NCBI GenBank assembly: GCA_964397995.1
Contig: CAYNLG010000034.1
Span: 1 to 36,771, forward strand
Length of the DNA stretch: 36,771 bases
Reading direction: 5' to 3'
From: CAYNLG01 sp964397995
GTDB taxonomy: Bacteria > Planctomycetota > Phycisphaerae > FEN-1346
The notes under the pieces are model-generated. The model saw only the letters and a list, made by a program, of their open reading frames with translations, ran no database searches and was not told the DNA's origin. Shown here piece by piece: positions 24,289 through 31,933 of the stretch. The translations under genes and the position numbers were made by a program. Positions within the stretch are counted from its first letter, which is position 1. Each line of letters opens with the position of its first letter.

Positions 24289-25155
24289 ATGACACACGTC
24301 CTGGTGCTTTACAACGCCGAGAAGCCGGGCGCCGAGGCCTGCGCCGAGGACCTCGTCACATGGATGCGCGAGCGGGCCGAGGTCGAGGTCCGGCCTCTGG
24401 ACGATGAACCGGTCGGCGAGGACGTCGAGCTGATCGTCGTCCTGGGCGGCGACGGGTCGCTCCTGAACGTCGCCCGCCTTCTCGGCGACCGGCCCGTGCC
24501 GGTGGCCGGCATTAATCTCGGCAAGCTCGGGTTCCTGGCCGACTTCACGGCCGACCAGTTCCGCGACCGGTTCGAGGCGATCCTGGCGGGCGAGTTGCCG
24601 GTATCGCGGCGGCTGATGCTCTCGGTCGCCTGCGAGCGCGGCGGCGAGGCGCTCTACCGCAACCTCGTCCTCAACGACGTGGTCGTCGCGGGCGGCAAGG
24701 CCCAGCGGATGGTCGGCGTCGAGGCCGCCATCGACGGCGAGTCGGTCACCACGTACTTCGGCGACGGTGTCATCGTGGCGACGCCCACCGGGTCCACGGC
24801 GTACTGCCTGGCCGCCGGCGGGCCGATCCTGATGCCCGGCCTGGAGGCCATGGTCCTGGTGCCCATTTCGCCGCACTCCCTGACGCACCGGCCCCTGGTG
24901 GCGCGGCCGGACGCCGAGATCGTCCTCGTCCCGACGGACCTGCAGCCGGAGGCCGTGTGCGTCCTGGACGGCCAGGAGATGGTGCCCCTGGCGCCGGGGG
25001 ACCGGGTCGTCGTCCGGAAGGCGAAGGCTGTCTTCCACCTGGTCCACGGGCCGGACCGAGGTACGTTCACGGTGCTGAATCAGAAGCTCCACTGGGGCCA
25101 TCTGCCGCGCTATTCCGGACGGACAGGCCGGCCCGAGGCACCCCGGAAAGGTTGA
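24289..25155 (+). CDS. nadK: NAD kinase
   Basis: The 288-residue cytoplasmic enzyme phosphorylates NAD to NADP. The GGDGSLL motif sits at residues 53-59 with the catalytic Asp55; other elements are GINLGKLGFLADF, NDVVVAGGKAQRM, DGVIVATPTGSTAYCLAAGG and SPHSLTHRPLV. All are diagnostic of the NadK family, and the length is typical. The ATG at 24289 follows GGGAGGGGG. It lies 17 nt after dxs in the order ispA-dxs-nadK seen in other bacteria, although tlyA and xseB are absent here. NADPH is needed by the MEP pathway reductoisomerase, so the linkage is sensible. Confidence 0.96.
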   Translation: MTHVLVLYNAEKPGAEACAEDLVTWMRERAEVEVRPLDDEPVGEDVELIVVLGGDGSLLNVARLLGDRPVPVAGINLGKLGFLADFTADQFRDRFEAILAGELPVSRRLMLSVACERGGEALYRNLVLNDVVVAGGKAQRMVGVEAAIDGESVTTYFGDGVIVATPTGSTAYCLAAGGPILMPGLEAMVLVPISPHSLTHRPLVARPDAEIVLVPTDLQPEAVCVLDGQEMVPLAPGDRVVVRKAKAVFHLVHGPDRGTFTVLNQKLHWGHLPRYSGRTGRPEAPRKG

Positions 25156-25205
25156 CCCCCGGCCGGGGGCGGCCTACCATGCTCGGGCACGCGAAGGAGG
25201 CAACC

Positions 25206-25424
25206 ATGGCCTACCAGGTCCGCGTCCTGGTGGAGTACTGCAAGGGATGCGAGCTCTGCATCTCGGCCTGCCCGCATGGGGTGCTGGAGATGTCGGACGA
25301 GTTAACCGAGTCGGGCGTCCGCCCGGCCCGCGCGAAGCCCGGCGCCGACTGCGTCGGGTGCGCCCAGTGTTACCAGGTCTGCCCGGACGCCGCCATCGAG
25401 GTGTGGGAGGTGGCGGAGGCCTGA
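25206..25424 (+). CDS. 2-oxoacid:ferredoxin oxidoreductase delta subunit, 2[4Fe-4S] ferredoxin
   Basis: The 72-residue protein has two complete cluster motifs: Cys12-15-18-22 (CKGCELCISACP) and Cys49-52-55-59 (CVGCAQCYQVCP). This is the pattern of the small KorD/VorD subunit that passes electrons from the TPP centre to ferredoxin. A strong GGAGG precedes the ATG. It lies 50 nt after nadK. The matching alpha, beta and gamma subunits are 1.4, 3.0 and 5.9 kb further downstream, so the delta subunit is separated from its complex partners. Confidence 0.88.
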   Translation: MAYQVRVLVEYCKGCELCISACPHGVLEMSDELTESGVRPARAKPGADCVGCAQCYQVCPDAAIEVWEVAEA

Positions 25425-25445
25425 GGCAGTCCGGGAGGGGGGACG

Positions 25446-26660
25446 ATGCGGCACATCATCCTGGCCGGCGTGGCAGTCCTCGCGGCTACGTCGCTGGCAC
25501 GGGGCGATGGCTGTCTCGTGGTGCGACACGTGGGGGACGCCGACGCGCTGGTATCCTCGCCGAAACAGGAGGCGATCCTCGCGTTCGACGGGAGCACGGT
25601 CGAGATCACCCTGCGGACACACTTCCGGGCCGACGCGCCCGAGGTCGGCTGGGTAGTGCCCGTGCCGGCCAAGCCGACGCGCGTCCGGACCCGCGACGTC
25701 GGTGTCTTCGCGGCCCTGCATGCCGCGACCACGCCGCGGTTCACCCACACGGTGGACAACCGCAAGCCGACACTCACGTGCGCGCCAGGCCCATCGCCGG
25801 TACAGCTCGGACACGGGTTGACGCTGGAGGCCGTCGGTACAGCCGGCATCTACGAGTGGAAGGTGCTCCGGGCGGACGGGGCCGAGCCACTCATCGATTG
25901 GCTCCGCGAGAACCGGTACGCCCTGCCCGAAGGATCGGAACCGTGCCTCCGGCATTACGTCGGCTGCGGGTGGTACTGGCTGGCGCTGAAGGTCCGGGCC
26001 GACGCCGCCGGCGGGCCCCTCCGGGTGCCCGAACCCGTGGCCTATGCCTACAAGGCCGATGAACTGGTCTACCCTCTCGTCATCTCGCGTATCTCGGCCG
26101 CCGAAAGCAACGAGGTGCTCCTGTACGTCATTGCGACGGCCCCGTTCGCGCCGACGAACTGGCGGTGGCTCGGCCTCCAACAGGCGGCCGGGAAGCTGGC
26201 GTTGGACCCCGCATCGCCGAGCGGCACCACGTACGGGGCCTGGGTCGCGGCGGAGACCGCGCACCGCGGGGGCCGCCTGTTCGTCTGCGAGTACGCCGAG
26301 AGGCTCGACGAGTCGCCCCATCCCGGCAAGGCGTCGGTGCTCCTGGCGTTGCTGACGGCCGGGTCGCCACTGGAGGGCGGCGCGGTCTGGCTGGGGCGGT
26401 TCCGGGCCGTGATGGCGCCGGAGGCGATGGACCGGGACGTCCGGCTGGCGCCCGCGGGCTTTCGCATCCACGAATGGCCGGAACTCGACGTCGGCGGCAC
26501 GGCCATGGCCCCTGCGGAACAGCCCGTTCTCGCCACCCTCGGCGTCGGCGTACTGGCGCTGGCGGCTGTCCGGTTCGTCACGGGCGCGCGGCCGTGGTGG
26601 GCCCGGCTTCTGGGAGTCGCGACGCTGGCGGCGGCTGCGATCCTGCCGGGCATGCTATAG
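25446..26660 (+). CDS. Exported DUF2330 protein
   Basis: The 404-residue product starts at ATG 25446 after GGGAGGGG. It has a signal peptide (MRHIILAGVAVLAATSLARG) and a C-terminal hydrophobic segment (about residues 360-378 and 388-404), so it is probably membrane-anchored and faces outward. The N-terminal pattern SSPKQEAILAFDGSTVEITL...APEVGWVVPVPAKP is the hallmark of DUF2330. Four cysteines in the extracytoplasmic part could form disulfides. Function is unknown. It sits between the delta and alpha subunit genes of the oxidoreductase and ends in a strong hairpin terminator, so it is probably transcribed with the upstream genes. Confidence 0.8.
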   Translation: MRHIILAGVAVLAATSLARGDGCLVVRHVGDADALVSSPKQEAILAFDGSTVEITLRTHFRADAPEVGWVVPVPAKPTRVRTRDVGVFAALHAATTPRFTHTVDNRKPTLTCAPGPSPVQLGHGLTLEAVGTAGIYEWKVLRADGAEPLIDWLRENRYALPEGSEPCLRHYVGCGWYWLALKVRADAAGGPLRVPEPVAYAYKADELVYPLVISRISAAESNEVLLYVIATAPFAPTNWRWLGLQQAAGKLALDPASPSGTTYGAWVAAETAHRGGRLFVCEYAERLDESPHPGKASVLLALLTAGSPLEGGAVWLGRFRAVMAPEAMDRDVRLAPAGFRIHEWPELDVGGTAMAPAEQPVLATLGVGVLALAAVRFVTGARPWWARLLGVATLAAAAILPGML

Positions 26661-26667
26661 CTTGGGA

Positions 26668-26697
26668 CACGGCCGCCCAGTCGGCTGGGTGGCCGTG
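26668..26697 (+). terminator. Strong hairpin terminator after the DUF2330 gene
   Basis: CACGGCCGCCCAG (26668-26680), loop TCGG, CTGGGTGGCCGTG (26685-26697) form a 13-bp stem with one G-T pair. No T-run follows immediately; a pyrimidine-rich stretch lies about 20 nt downstream. It separates the nadK/delta-subunit transcript from the alpha subunit. Confidence 0.65.
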
Positions 26698-26727
26698 TGC
26701 TCAGCCCCGGTCGCATCCCTTTTCCCC

Positions 26728-26757
26728 TTGGCCCGCCTTGCCGGCCCAGCGTATGAT
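26728..26757 (+). promoter_or_regulatory. Sigma70-like promoter for the oxidoreductase alpha subunit
   Basis: TTGGCC (26728-26733), 18-nt spacer, TATGAT (26752-26757). The predicted start near 26764 gives a leader of about 67 nt before the GTG at 26831. Confidence 0.5.
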
Positions 26758-26830
26758 GGGGCCGACTTGCTTGCCGCAGAGACGCGCCCCGCAGGACACG
26801 CATCGGCGAGGGCCGTGAGAGGAGGGTGCC

Positions 26831-27910
26831 GTGCCCAAGACCCAGACCGCGGAGAAGGTGCTCATCACCGGGAACGTGGCGGCCGCCGAGGGCGCCGTCC
26901 GTGCCGGGTGCCGCTTCTACTTCGGCTACCCCATCACCCCCCAGAACGACCTCCCCGAGTACATGTCGGGGCGCATGCCGGAAGTGGGCGGCACGTTCGT
27001 CCAGGCCGAGAGCGAGCTGGCGGCCATCAGCCTGGTCCACGGCGCCGCGGCCGCCGGAGGCCGGGCCATGACCACCAGCAGCAGCCCCGGCGTCAGCCTG
27101 AAGCAGGAAGGCATCAGCTACCTCGCCGGGAGCGAGCTGCCCGCCCTGATCGTCAACGTGCAGCGCGGCGGGCCGGGCCTGGGGGACGTCCGCTGCGCCC
27201 AGAGCGACTACTACCAGTCGACGCGCGGCGGGGGACACGGCGACTACCGGCTGATCGTCCTGGCGCCGCACACGGTCCAGGAGACGGCGGACCTGGCGTA
27301 CGAGGCCTTTGAACTGGCCGAGACGTGGCGGAACCCGGTCCTCATCCTCTCGGACCAGCAGCTCGGCCAGATGATGGAGCCGGTCGTCCTGCCACCCATG
27401 AAGGACGGGCCGGCGGTCCGCGACCACGACTGGGCACTGACCGGGGCCGCCGGCGGCCGCGCGCGCCGGATCGTCAAGAGCTTCTACTGGCGGCCGGGCG
27501 AACTGGAGGCCTTTAACGAGCGGCTGCGCGCCAAGGTCGAGCGGATGGCCGACGCCCTGCCCCGCTGGGAATGCGACCGGACCGAGGACGCGGACCTGGT
27601 GCTGGTGGCCTACGGGACGAGCGCCCGGATCGCGCGGGCGGCAGTCGACCAGGCCCGCGCCGAGGGGATCCGGGCGGGGCTGGTGCGGCCGATCACCCTG
27701 TGGCCCTTCCCGGCTGAGCCGCTGCGGGAGGCATCTGCGCGCGGCGCCCGGTTCCTGGTGGTCGAGATGAGCTGGGGCCAGATGGTCGAGGACGTGAAGC
27801 TCTCGCTCTACGAGTCGCCGCGCCCCGTGGCGCTGCATGGGCGGTCGGGAGGCGGCGTGCCGACGGTGGCGGAGGTGGTGGAGCATGTGCGGACGATGGC
27901 TGTCAAGTGA
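26831..27910 (+). CDS. vorB: 2-oxoacid:ferredoxin oxidoreductase alpha subunit (VorB/KorA type)
   Basis: The 359-residue protein starts at GTG 26831 after GGAGGG. KVLITGNVAAAEGAVRAGCR, FYFGYPITPQNDLPEYM, TFVQAESELAAISLVHGAAA, TTSSSPGVSLKQEGISYLAG and NVQRGGPGLGDVRCAQSDYY are typical of the pyrimidine-binding subunit of 3-methyl-2-oxobutanoate (VOR) or 2-oxoglutarate (KOR) oxidoreductases. The full form closely resembles VorB, so branched-chain 2-oxoacids are the likeliest substrates, but KOR is not excluded. Its stop codon lies inside the left terminal repeat of the S23 unit. The catalytic partner (beta subunit) starts 512 nt later. Confidence 0.9.
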   Translation: MPKTQTAEKVLITGNVAAAEGAVRAGCRFYFGYPITPQNDLPEYMSGRMPEVGGTFVQAESELAAISLVHGAAAAGGRAMTTSSSPGVSLKQEGISYLAGSELPALIVNVQRGGPGLGDVRCAQSDYYQSTRGGGHGDYRLIVLAPHTVQETADLAYEAFELAETWRNPVLILSDQQLGQMMEPVVLPPMKDGPAVRDHDWALTGAAGGRARRIVKSFYWRPGELEAFNERLRAKVERMADALPRWECDRTEDADLVLVAYGTSARIARAAVDQARAEGIRAGLVRPITLWPFPAEPLREASARGARFLVVEMSWGQMVEDVKLSLYESPRPVALHGRSGGGVPTVAEVVEHVRTMAVK

Positions 27911-27920
27911 CGAAGTGACG
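27905..27920. repeat. Left terminal repeat of the S23 unit (tandem 8-mer, inverted copy of the right end)
   Basis: AAGTGACG occurs twice in tandem (27905-27912 and 27913-27920), covering the stop codon of the alpha-subunit gene. AGTGACGAAGTGACG (27906-27920) pairs with the reverse complement of the right end, AGTAACGAAGTAACG (28385-28399), at 13 of 15 positions. Confidence 0.65.
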
Positions 27921-27955
27921 GCAACAGCAACCGCGAAGGCACGCGCGGAGGGGCC

Positions 27956-28342
27956 GTGGCGAGGGAGGCCCAGAACGACATCCGCCCGTATCGCGACCTC
28001 ATCGCGTGGCAGAAAGCCTTGGAGTTGGCTGAGCAGGTCTACCGGGTCACGGATGGATTCCAGGACGGTGAACGGTACGGACTGGTTTCGCAGATGCGCC
28101 GGGCCGTGGTGTCGGTCGTCTCGAACATTGCCGAAGGCTTCGGCCGGGGACGGACGGTGGAGTTCAGGCGTTACCTGGAGGTGGCGCGCGGCAGTCTCAT
28201 CGAACTGCAGACCCAGGCCGAACGCGTTCGGCGGCTGGGATGGATCAAAGGAGAACGACTGGCGGAGTTCCGCGAGGAAACCCAGGAGGTCGACCGGCTG
28301 CTGTCGGGTCTGATGCGGTCCGTGAAGCAGCGTAAAGCCTGA
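27956..28342 (+). CDS. Four-helix-bundle protein, 23S rRNA-intervening-sequence (S23/TIGR02436) family
   Basis: The 128-residue protein starts at GTG 27956 after GCGGAGGGG. The family pattern is complete: IRPYRDLIAWQKALELAEQV, YGLVSQMRRAVVSVVSNIAE, GFGRGRTVEFRRYLEVARGS and LIELQTQAERVRRLGWI. This predicts four helices and probably a pentamer like the related Avd accessory protein. Family members occur inside 23S rRNA intervening sequences and as free genes, and their function is unresolved; the basic surface suggests nucleic-acid binding. It has nothing to do with the flanking oxidoreductase subunits, is bracketed by inverted repeats, and appears to be a passenger inserted between vorB and vorA. 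Confidence 0.9.
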   Translation: MAREAQNDIRPYRDLIAWQKALELAEQVYRVTDGFQDGERYGLVSQMRRAVVSVVSNIAEGFGRGRTVEFRRYLEVARGSLIELQTQAERVRRLGWIKGERLAEFREETQEVDRLLSGLMRSVKQRKA

Positions 28343-28365
28343 TCCAGCCGAGAGCTGCTGGCACT

Positions 28366-28399
28366 CCTACGTTACTTCGTCCCTACGTTACTTCGTTAC
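28366..28399. repeat. Right terminal repeat of the S23 unit (two 15-mers)
   Basis: CCTACGTTACTTCGT occurs at 28366-28380 and 28382-28396, a 16-bp period. The reverse complement contains AGTAACGAAGTAACG (28399-28385), matching the left end. Together with 27905-27920 this brackets about 495 bp containing one gene. Composition is notably AT-richer than the surroundings. Confidence 0.7.
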
Positions 28400-28421
28400 T
28401 CACCATGCGAGGCCGTCCACA

Positions 28422-29192
28422 ATGACCCAACAAACCGCCCCGTCGGCCCCAAAGCTTGGCCGCCCCCACGCCCTGCTCCCCGCCCGGACGCACTACTGTG
28501 CCGGGTGCGGGCACGGTGTGGTCCACCGCATCCTGGCCGAGATCATCGACGAGTGGGACCTGCGCGACCAGATCATCGGCATGGCCCCCGTGGGGTGCGC
28601 GGTGCTCCTGTACCAGTACCTCGACATCGACTGCTGCGAGGCCGCCCACGGTCGCACGCCGGAGGTCGCCTCGGGCATCAAGCGGGCGCGGCCCGAGAAG
28701 CTCGTCTTTTCGTACCAGGGCGATGGGGACCTCGCGGGCATCGGCACCAACGAGATCGTCCACGTCGCCAACCGGGGCGAGCCGATCAGCGTCATCTTCG
28801 TCAACAACGCCATCTACGGGATGACGGGGGGCCAGATGGCCCCCACGACGATGCCCGGCCAGAAGACCTCGACGACGCCCAAGGGGCGCAGCATCATCAA
28901 CGAGGGGTACCCGATCCGGGTCGCCGAGATGCTGGCCACGCTGGACCGGCCGGCCTACATCGAGCGGTGCGTCATCGGCACGCCGCGTGACGTCCGGCGC
29001 ACCAAGAACGCCATCAAGAAGAGCTTCCGCGTCCAGCGCGACCTGAAGGCGTTCTCGCTGGTGGAGATCCTGTCGCCCTGCCCGACGTACTGGCGCGTGC
29101 CCCCCGCCAAAGCCCTGCAGCACATCGAGGACTACATGGAGACGGTGTTCCCGCGGGGCGTGATCAAGGACACGACGAAGGCGGGCTCCTGA
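28422..29192 (+). CDS. vorA: 2-oxoacid:ferredoxin oxidoreductase beta subunit (TPP-binding, VorA/KorB type)
   Basis: The 256-residue catalytic subunit binds thiamine diphosphate and a [4Fe-4S] cluster. It shows HYCAGCGHGVVHRILAEIID with CxGC cluster ligands, MAPVGCAVLLY, the TPP motif YQGDGDLAGIGTNEIVHVANRG ending in FVNNAIYGMTGGQ, and EILSPCPTYWRV. Length and motifs fit the VOR/KOR beta family. The ATG at 28422 has only a weak GAGG upstream, possibly because the S23 unit inserted 23 nt earlier and displaced the original leader. It acts with the alpha, gamma and delta subunits. Confidence 0.92.
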   Translation: MTQQTAPSAPKLGRPHALLPARTHYCAGCGHGVVHRILAEIIDEWDLRDQIIGMAPVGCAVLLYQYLDIDCCEAAHGRTPEVASGIKRARPEKLVFSYQGDGDLAGIGTNEIVHVANRGEPISVIFVNNAIYGMTGGQMAPTTMPGQKTSTTPKGRSIINEGYPIRVAEMLATLDRPAYIERCVIGTPRDVRRTKNAIKKSFRVQRDLKAFSLVEILSPCPTYWRVPPAKALQHIEDYMETVFPRGVIKDTTKAGS

Positions 29193-29231
29193 AGCCGCGC
29201 GGCGCCGCCCGAGACCCGCACGGAGGCCCCG

Positions 29232-29906
29232 ATGGCCGAGTCGCCGTTCGCCGAGGACAAGGCGCCCGTGGCCGTCGTCACGGGCGGTCACGCCTACGAC
29301 GTGCCCGGGTTCCACCGCTTGGTGCGCACGCTGCCGGAGATCGACGCGTACGTCCAACCGTTGGAGGACTTCGTCGCCGACGTGGCCGGTTGCCGCGACG
29401 CGTACGAGGCCGTCTGCTTCTACTGCATGCACCGCGAGACGCCCGGCCCGGAGGCGGCGGTCGGGAAGCAGGGCGTTTGCGACGCCATCGAGGGCCTCAC
29501 CCGAACCGGCCAGGGACTGCTGGTGCTGCATCACGGCCTGTGCGCATGGCCGGCGTGGCCGTTCTGGTCGGAGGTATGCGGCATCGCGGACCGCGGGTCG
29601 CCGCCTTACCACTTCGACCAGACGGTCCCCGTCCACGTGGTGGACACCGACCACCGCATCCCGAAGACGCTGATCGACTTCACGCTGGCGGACGAGACGT
29701 ACGAGATGCCCGAGCCGGACGCGGACTCGGAGGTGGTGCTGACGACCGACCATCCGCGGAGCATGCGGGCGCTCGGGTGGACACGCCAAGTCGGCCGGAG
29801 CCGGGTCTTCTGCCTTCAGCCGGGGCACGGCCCGGCGGCATGGACACATCCGGGCTTCCGGACGGTGCTCCAGCGCGGCCTGCTCTGGTGCGCCGGGCGT
29901 ATCTGA
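29232..29906 (+). CDS. ThuA-like (trehalose utilisation) domain protein
   Basis: The 224-residue protein has GGAGG before the ATG at 29232. The class I amidotransferase-like ThuA fold is suggested by VAVVTGGHAYDVPGFHRLVRT, GLLVLHHGLCAWPAWPFWSE, the central VHVVDTDHRIPK, and the C-terminal VFCLQPGHGPAAWTHPGF followed by VLQRGLLW. ThuA proteins are common in planctomycetes and are associated with sugar metabolism, but the reaction is not established. It has no signal peptide. It lies 39 nt after the beta-subunit gene, probably in the same transcript. Confidence 0.82.
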   Translation: MAESPFAEDKAPVAVVTGGHAYDVPGFHRLVRTLPEIDAYVQPLEDFVADVAGCRDAYEAVCFYCMHRETPGPEAAVGKQGVCDAIEGLTRTGQGLLVLHHGLCAWPAWPFWSEVCGIADRGSPPYHFDQTVPVHVVDTDHRIPKTLIDFTLADETYEMPEPDADSEVVLTTDHPRSMRALGWTRQVGRSRVFCLQPGHGPAAWTHPGFRTVLQRGLLWCAGRI

Positions 29907-29926
29907 CGAGCCAAGGGGGGACACGG

Positions 29927-30409
29927 ATGAACGAGTCACAAGCGGGCGGGCCGTCGCGGGTCGTACGGCTGTGGACGGGGGCGCTGCTCGTCGTCTGGAT
30001 CATTGCCCAGGTGGTTACCGTGGGCATCATGTACAAGCAGGCGTACCAGGACGCCGAGAGCCTGGAGCATCACGAGCGGGCGGCGGTGTACCACCATATG
30101 GGCGTCGCGCTGATGGTCGCGCCGCTGGCGATGGCGCTGATGGCGGCGGGAGTCGGCCTGATCGTGAACCGCCGCTGGGCGTACACCGTCATCGCGGCGG
30201 CCGCGGCGCTGCAGGTGGTCGTCACCGTGGTGACACAGGTCTGGGAGGCCGCCCTGCCCCAGGAGCACGCCCAAGTGCCGATGTTCCGAGTCCTGAGCGC
30301 GGCCATCGGGATCATCGTGTGGAGCGTGGTCCCGGTGGGGCTTTTGCTGCTCGGAGTGATCGGACATCGCCAGAGCGGCGGCGAGCACGCTCGCGGCATC
30401 GAAGCCTAG
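29927..30409 (+). CDS. Small four-helix membrane protein, unknown function
   Basis: The 160-residue protein starts at ATG 29927 after AAGGGGGG. It has four predicted membrane segments: residues 14-36 (LWTGALLVVWIIAQVVTVGI), 59-80 (GVALMVAPLAMALMAAGVGL), 83-106 (RRWAYTVIAAAAALQVVVTV) and 124-147 (AAIGIIVWSVVPVGLLLLGV). His residues between segments 1 and 2 (LEHHERAAVYHHMG) could bind a metal or haem, but this is speculation. I recognise no family. It lies 20 nt after the ThuA gene. Confidence 0.7.
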   Translation: MNESQAGGPSRVVRLWTGALLVVWIIAQVVTVGIMYKQAYQDAESLEHHERAAVYHHMGVALMVAPLAMALMAAGVGLIVNRRWAYTVIAAAAALQVVVTVVTQVWEAALPQEHAQVPMFRVLSAAIGIIVWSVVPVGLLLLGVIGHRQSGGEHARGIEA

Positions 30410-30445
30410 GCCCGCACCAAACTCCGAAGGCCACCGGGGCTTGGC

Positions 30446-31198
30446 CTAGGCGGGGGCCGCCTGCGGCTGGGTGGCGGCCGCGAACCGGGCGCTCGCCGAC
30501 TCCCAGTCGATCAGGCCGGTCCAGGCGTCCACGTACTCGGCCCGCTTGTTCTGGTACTGCAAGTAGTAGGCGTGTTCCCAGACGTCGCACACGAGCAGCG
30601 GCACGCAGCCCCAGATCGTCAGGTCCTGGTGCCGCTCCGCCTGGAGCACCACCAAATTCCGCGAACTGGGTTCCCAAGCCAGGATGCCCCAACCGCTGGC
30701 CTCGACGGCCTTGGTGGCAGCGGCGAACTGGGCGAGCATCTTCTGGGCCGACCCGAAGGACGTCCCGATCGCCTCCTGCAGCGCCCCCGACGCCTCGCCG
30801 CGCCCGCCCGGCCACATGCTCGTCCAGTAGAGCTCGTGCAGGGCGGCCCCGGAGCCGGCGAAGGCCAGTTGCCGCTCCCAGTGCTTCACGAGGCCGAAGT
30901 CACCGGCGTCGCGGGCCTGGGCCAAGGCGTCGAGGGCGGCGTTGGCCCCTTTGACGTAGCCCACGTGGTGCTTGTCGTGATGCAGCATCAGCGTCCGGTC
31001 GTCGATGACCGGCGCGAGCGAGTCGTAGGGCAGGGGCGGCAACTGGAACGTGCCTGCGGCAGAGGCCATGGTCTCGTCTCCTTCTCCCTCGGAGTCGGGC
31101 ACGGCGGTGCGGCGGCAGCCGGAGGCGGCCAGCGCGAGCGCCACGCCCCCCAGACCCAACTGCTGAAGCACATCGCGGCGGGTCAGACCCCGTGTCAC
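30446..31198 (-). CDS. Exported Fe/Mn superoxide dismutase
   Basis: The 250-residue protein starts at GTG 31198 after GAGGGAG. The N-terminus combines a twin-arginine-like motif (LTRRDVLQQLG) with a hydrophobic stretch and lipobox AASGC (Cys28), so it is probably exported, perhaps folded and lipid-anchored. The catalytic part begins near residue 50 (FQLPPLPYDSLAPVID). Metal ligands by homology are His73 (LMLHHDKHH), the His of GAALHELYW, and Asp and His of CDVWEHAYYLQYQN. An internal ATG at Met44 could give a cytoplasmic form. It lies on the opposite strand inside the dispersed oxidoreductase genes, whose iron-sulfur centres are oxygen-sensitive. Confidence 0.9.
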   Translation of the reverse strand: MTRGLTRRDVLQQLGLGGVALALAASGCRRTAVPDSEGEGDETMASAAGTFQLPPLPYDSLAPVIDDRTLMLHHDKHHVGYVKGANAALDALAQARDAGDFGLVKHWERQLAFAGSGAALHELYWTSMWPGGRGEASGALQEAIGTSFGSAQKMLAQFAAATKAVEASGWGILAWEPSSRNLVVLQAERHQDLTIWGCVPLLVCDVWEHAYYLQYQNKRAEYVDAWTGLIDWESASARFAAATQPQAAPA

Positions 31199-31313
31199 GG
31201 TTTCGCTCCCTCGGTTAATCCTTGCTCACGTCCGGTCTCCCCGCGTAGTCTATGCTAGGCGCACCCGGCGGCCCCTCGCAAGGGCACACGAAAATTCCTG
31301 TGCGGAGCCCCTC

Positions 31314-31874
31314 ATGGATGAACAGATGGTCTTCTCCGGCTTCGGCGGCCAAGGGCTCATGACCCTCGGCAAGCTGACGGCCGAACTGCTCATGCAGGAC
31401 CACGAGGTCACCTACTTCCCCTCGTACGGGACGGAGGTGCGCGGCGGGACAGCGTACTGCCAGGTCTGCGTCAGCGACGGTCCCATCGCGAGCCCCGTCG
31501 TCGAGACCGCCAGCGTGCTGCTCGTGATGAACCAGATGTCGTACGACCGCTTCGCCCCCCTAGTGGCCGAAGACGGCCTGGTCCTGACAAACGCCTCGAT
31601 GGTCGCGCCCGACGGCGCGCACGGGGCCGCGCGGCTGGCGGCGGTGCCCGCGTCGGACCTCGCCAACGAGATGGGCAACGTCCGGGTCGCCAACATGGTG
31701 ATGCTCGGGGCGCTGAACGCCCTGAAGGACCTGGCCCCCGAGAAAGCCATCGCGGCACTGCTCGAGAGGAAGCTGGGGACCGACCCGGACAAGCGGGCCC
31801 TGATCGACCTGAACCGCCAGGCCCTGAAGGTCGGGGCCGCCCATGCCGCCAAGGCGACCGGCTCGCCGACCTGA
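31314..31874 (+). CDS. vorC: 2-oxoacid:ferredoxin oxidoreductase gamma subunit (VorC/KorC type)
   Basis: The 186-residue protein shows VFSGFGGQGLMTLGKLTAEL, VTYFPSYGTEVRGGTAYCQV, SVLLVMNQMSYDRF and MGNVRVANMVMLGALNAL, all typical of the gamma domain that completes the POR/KOR/VOR active complex. In most genomes it follows the beta gene directly; here it is 2.1 kb away, beyond three other genes, one of them reversed. A TATGCT at 31251-31256 could be a -10 box for independent transcription. No convincing -35 box is present. Confidence 0.92.
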   Translation: MDEQMVFSGFGGQGLMTLGKLTAELLMQDHEVTYFPSYGTEVRGGTAYCQVCVSDGPIASPVVETASVLLVMNQMSYDRFAPLVAEDGLVLTNASMVAPDGAHGAARLAAVPASDLANEMGNVRVANMVMLGALNALKDLAPEKAIAALLERKLGTDPDKRALIDLNRQALKVGAAHAAKATGSPT

Positions 31875-31933
31875 CCCCTCCGCCTCCATGCGCGGGTTTC
31901 GGATTTCCGGCCGCGCCCGCCTCGCTACATTCG

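Noticed and set aside
28366..28399. Possible CRISPR array at the repeated 15-mers
   Set aside because: There are only two copies at a 16-bp period with no spacers, and no cas genes. They are better explained as a terminal repeat of the S23 unit.
31222..31256. Promoter for the gamma subunit (TTGCTC ... TATGCT)
   Set aside because: The -10 box is acceptable, but the spacing of 23 nt is too long. No better -35 box exists, so it is not listed as a promoter.
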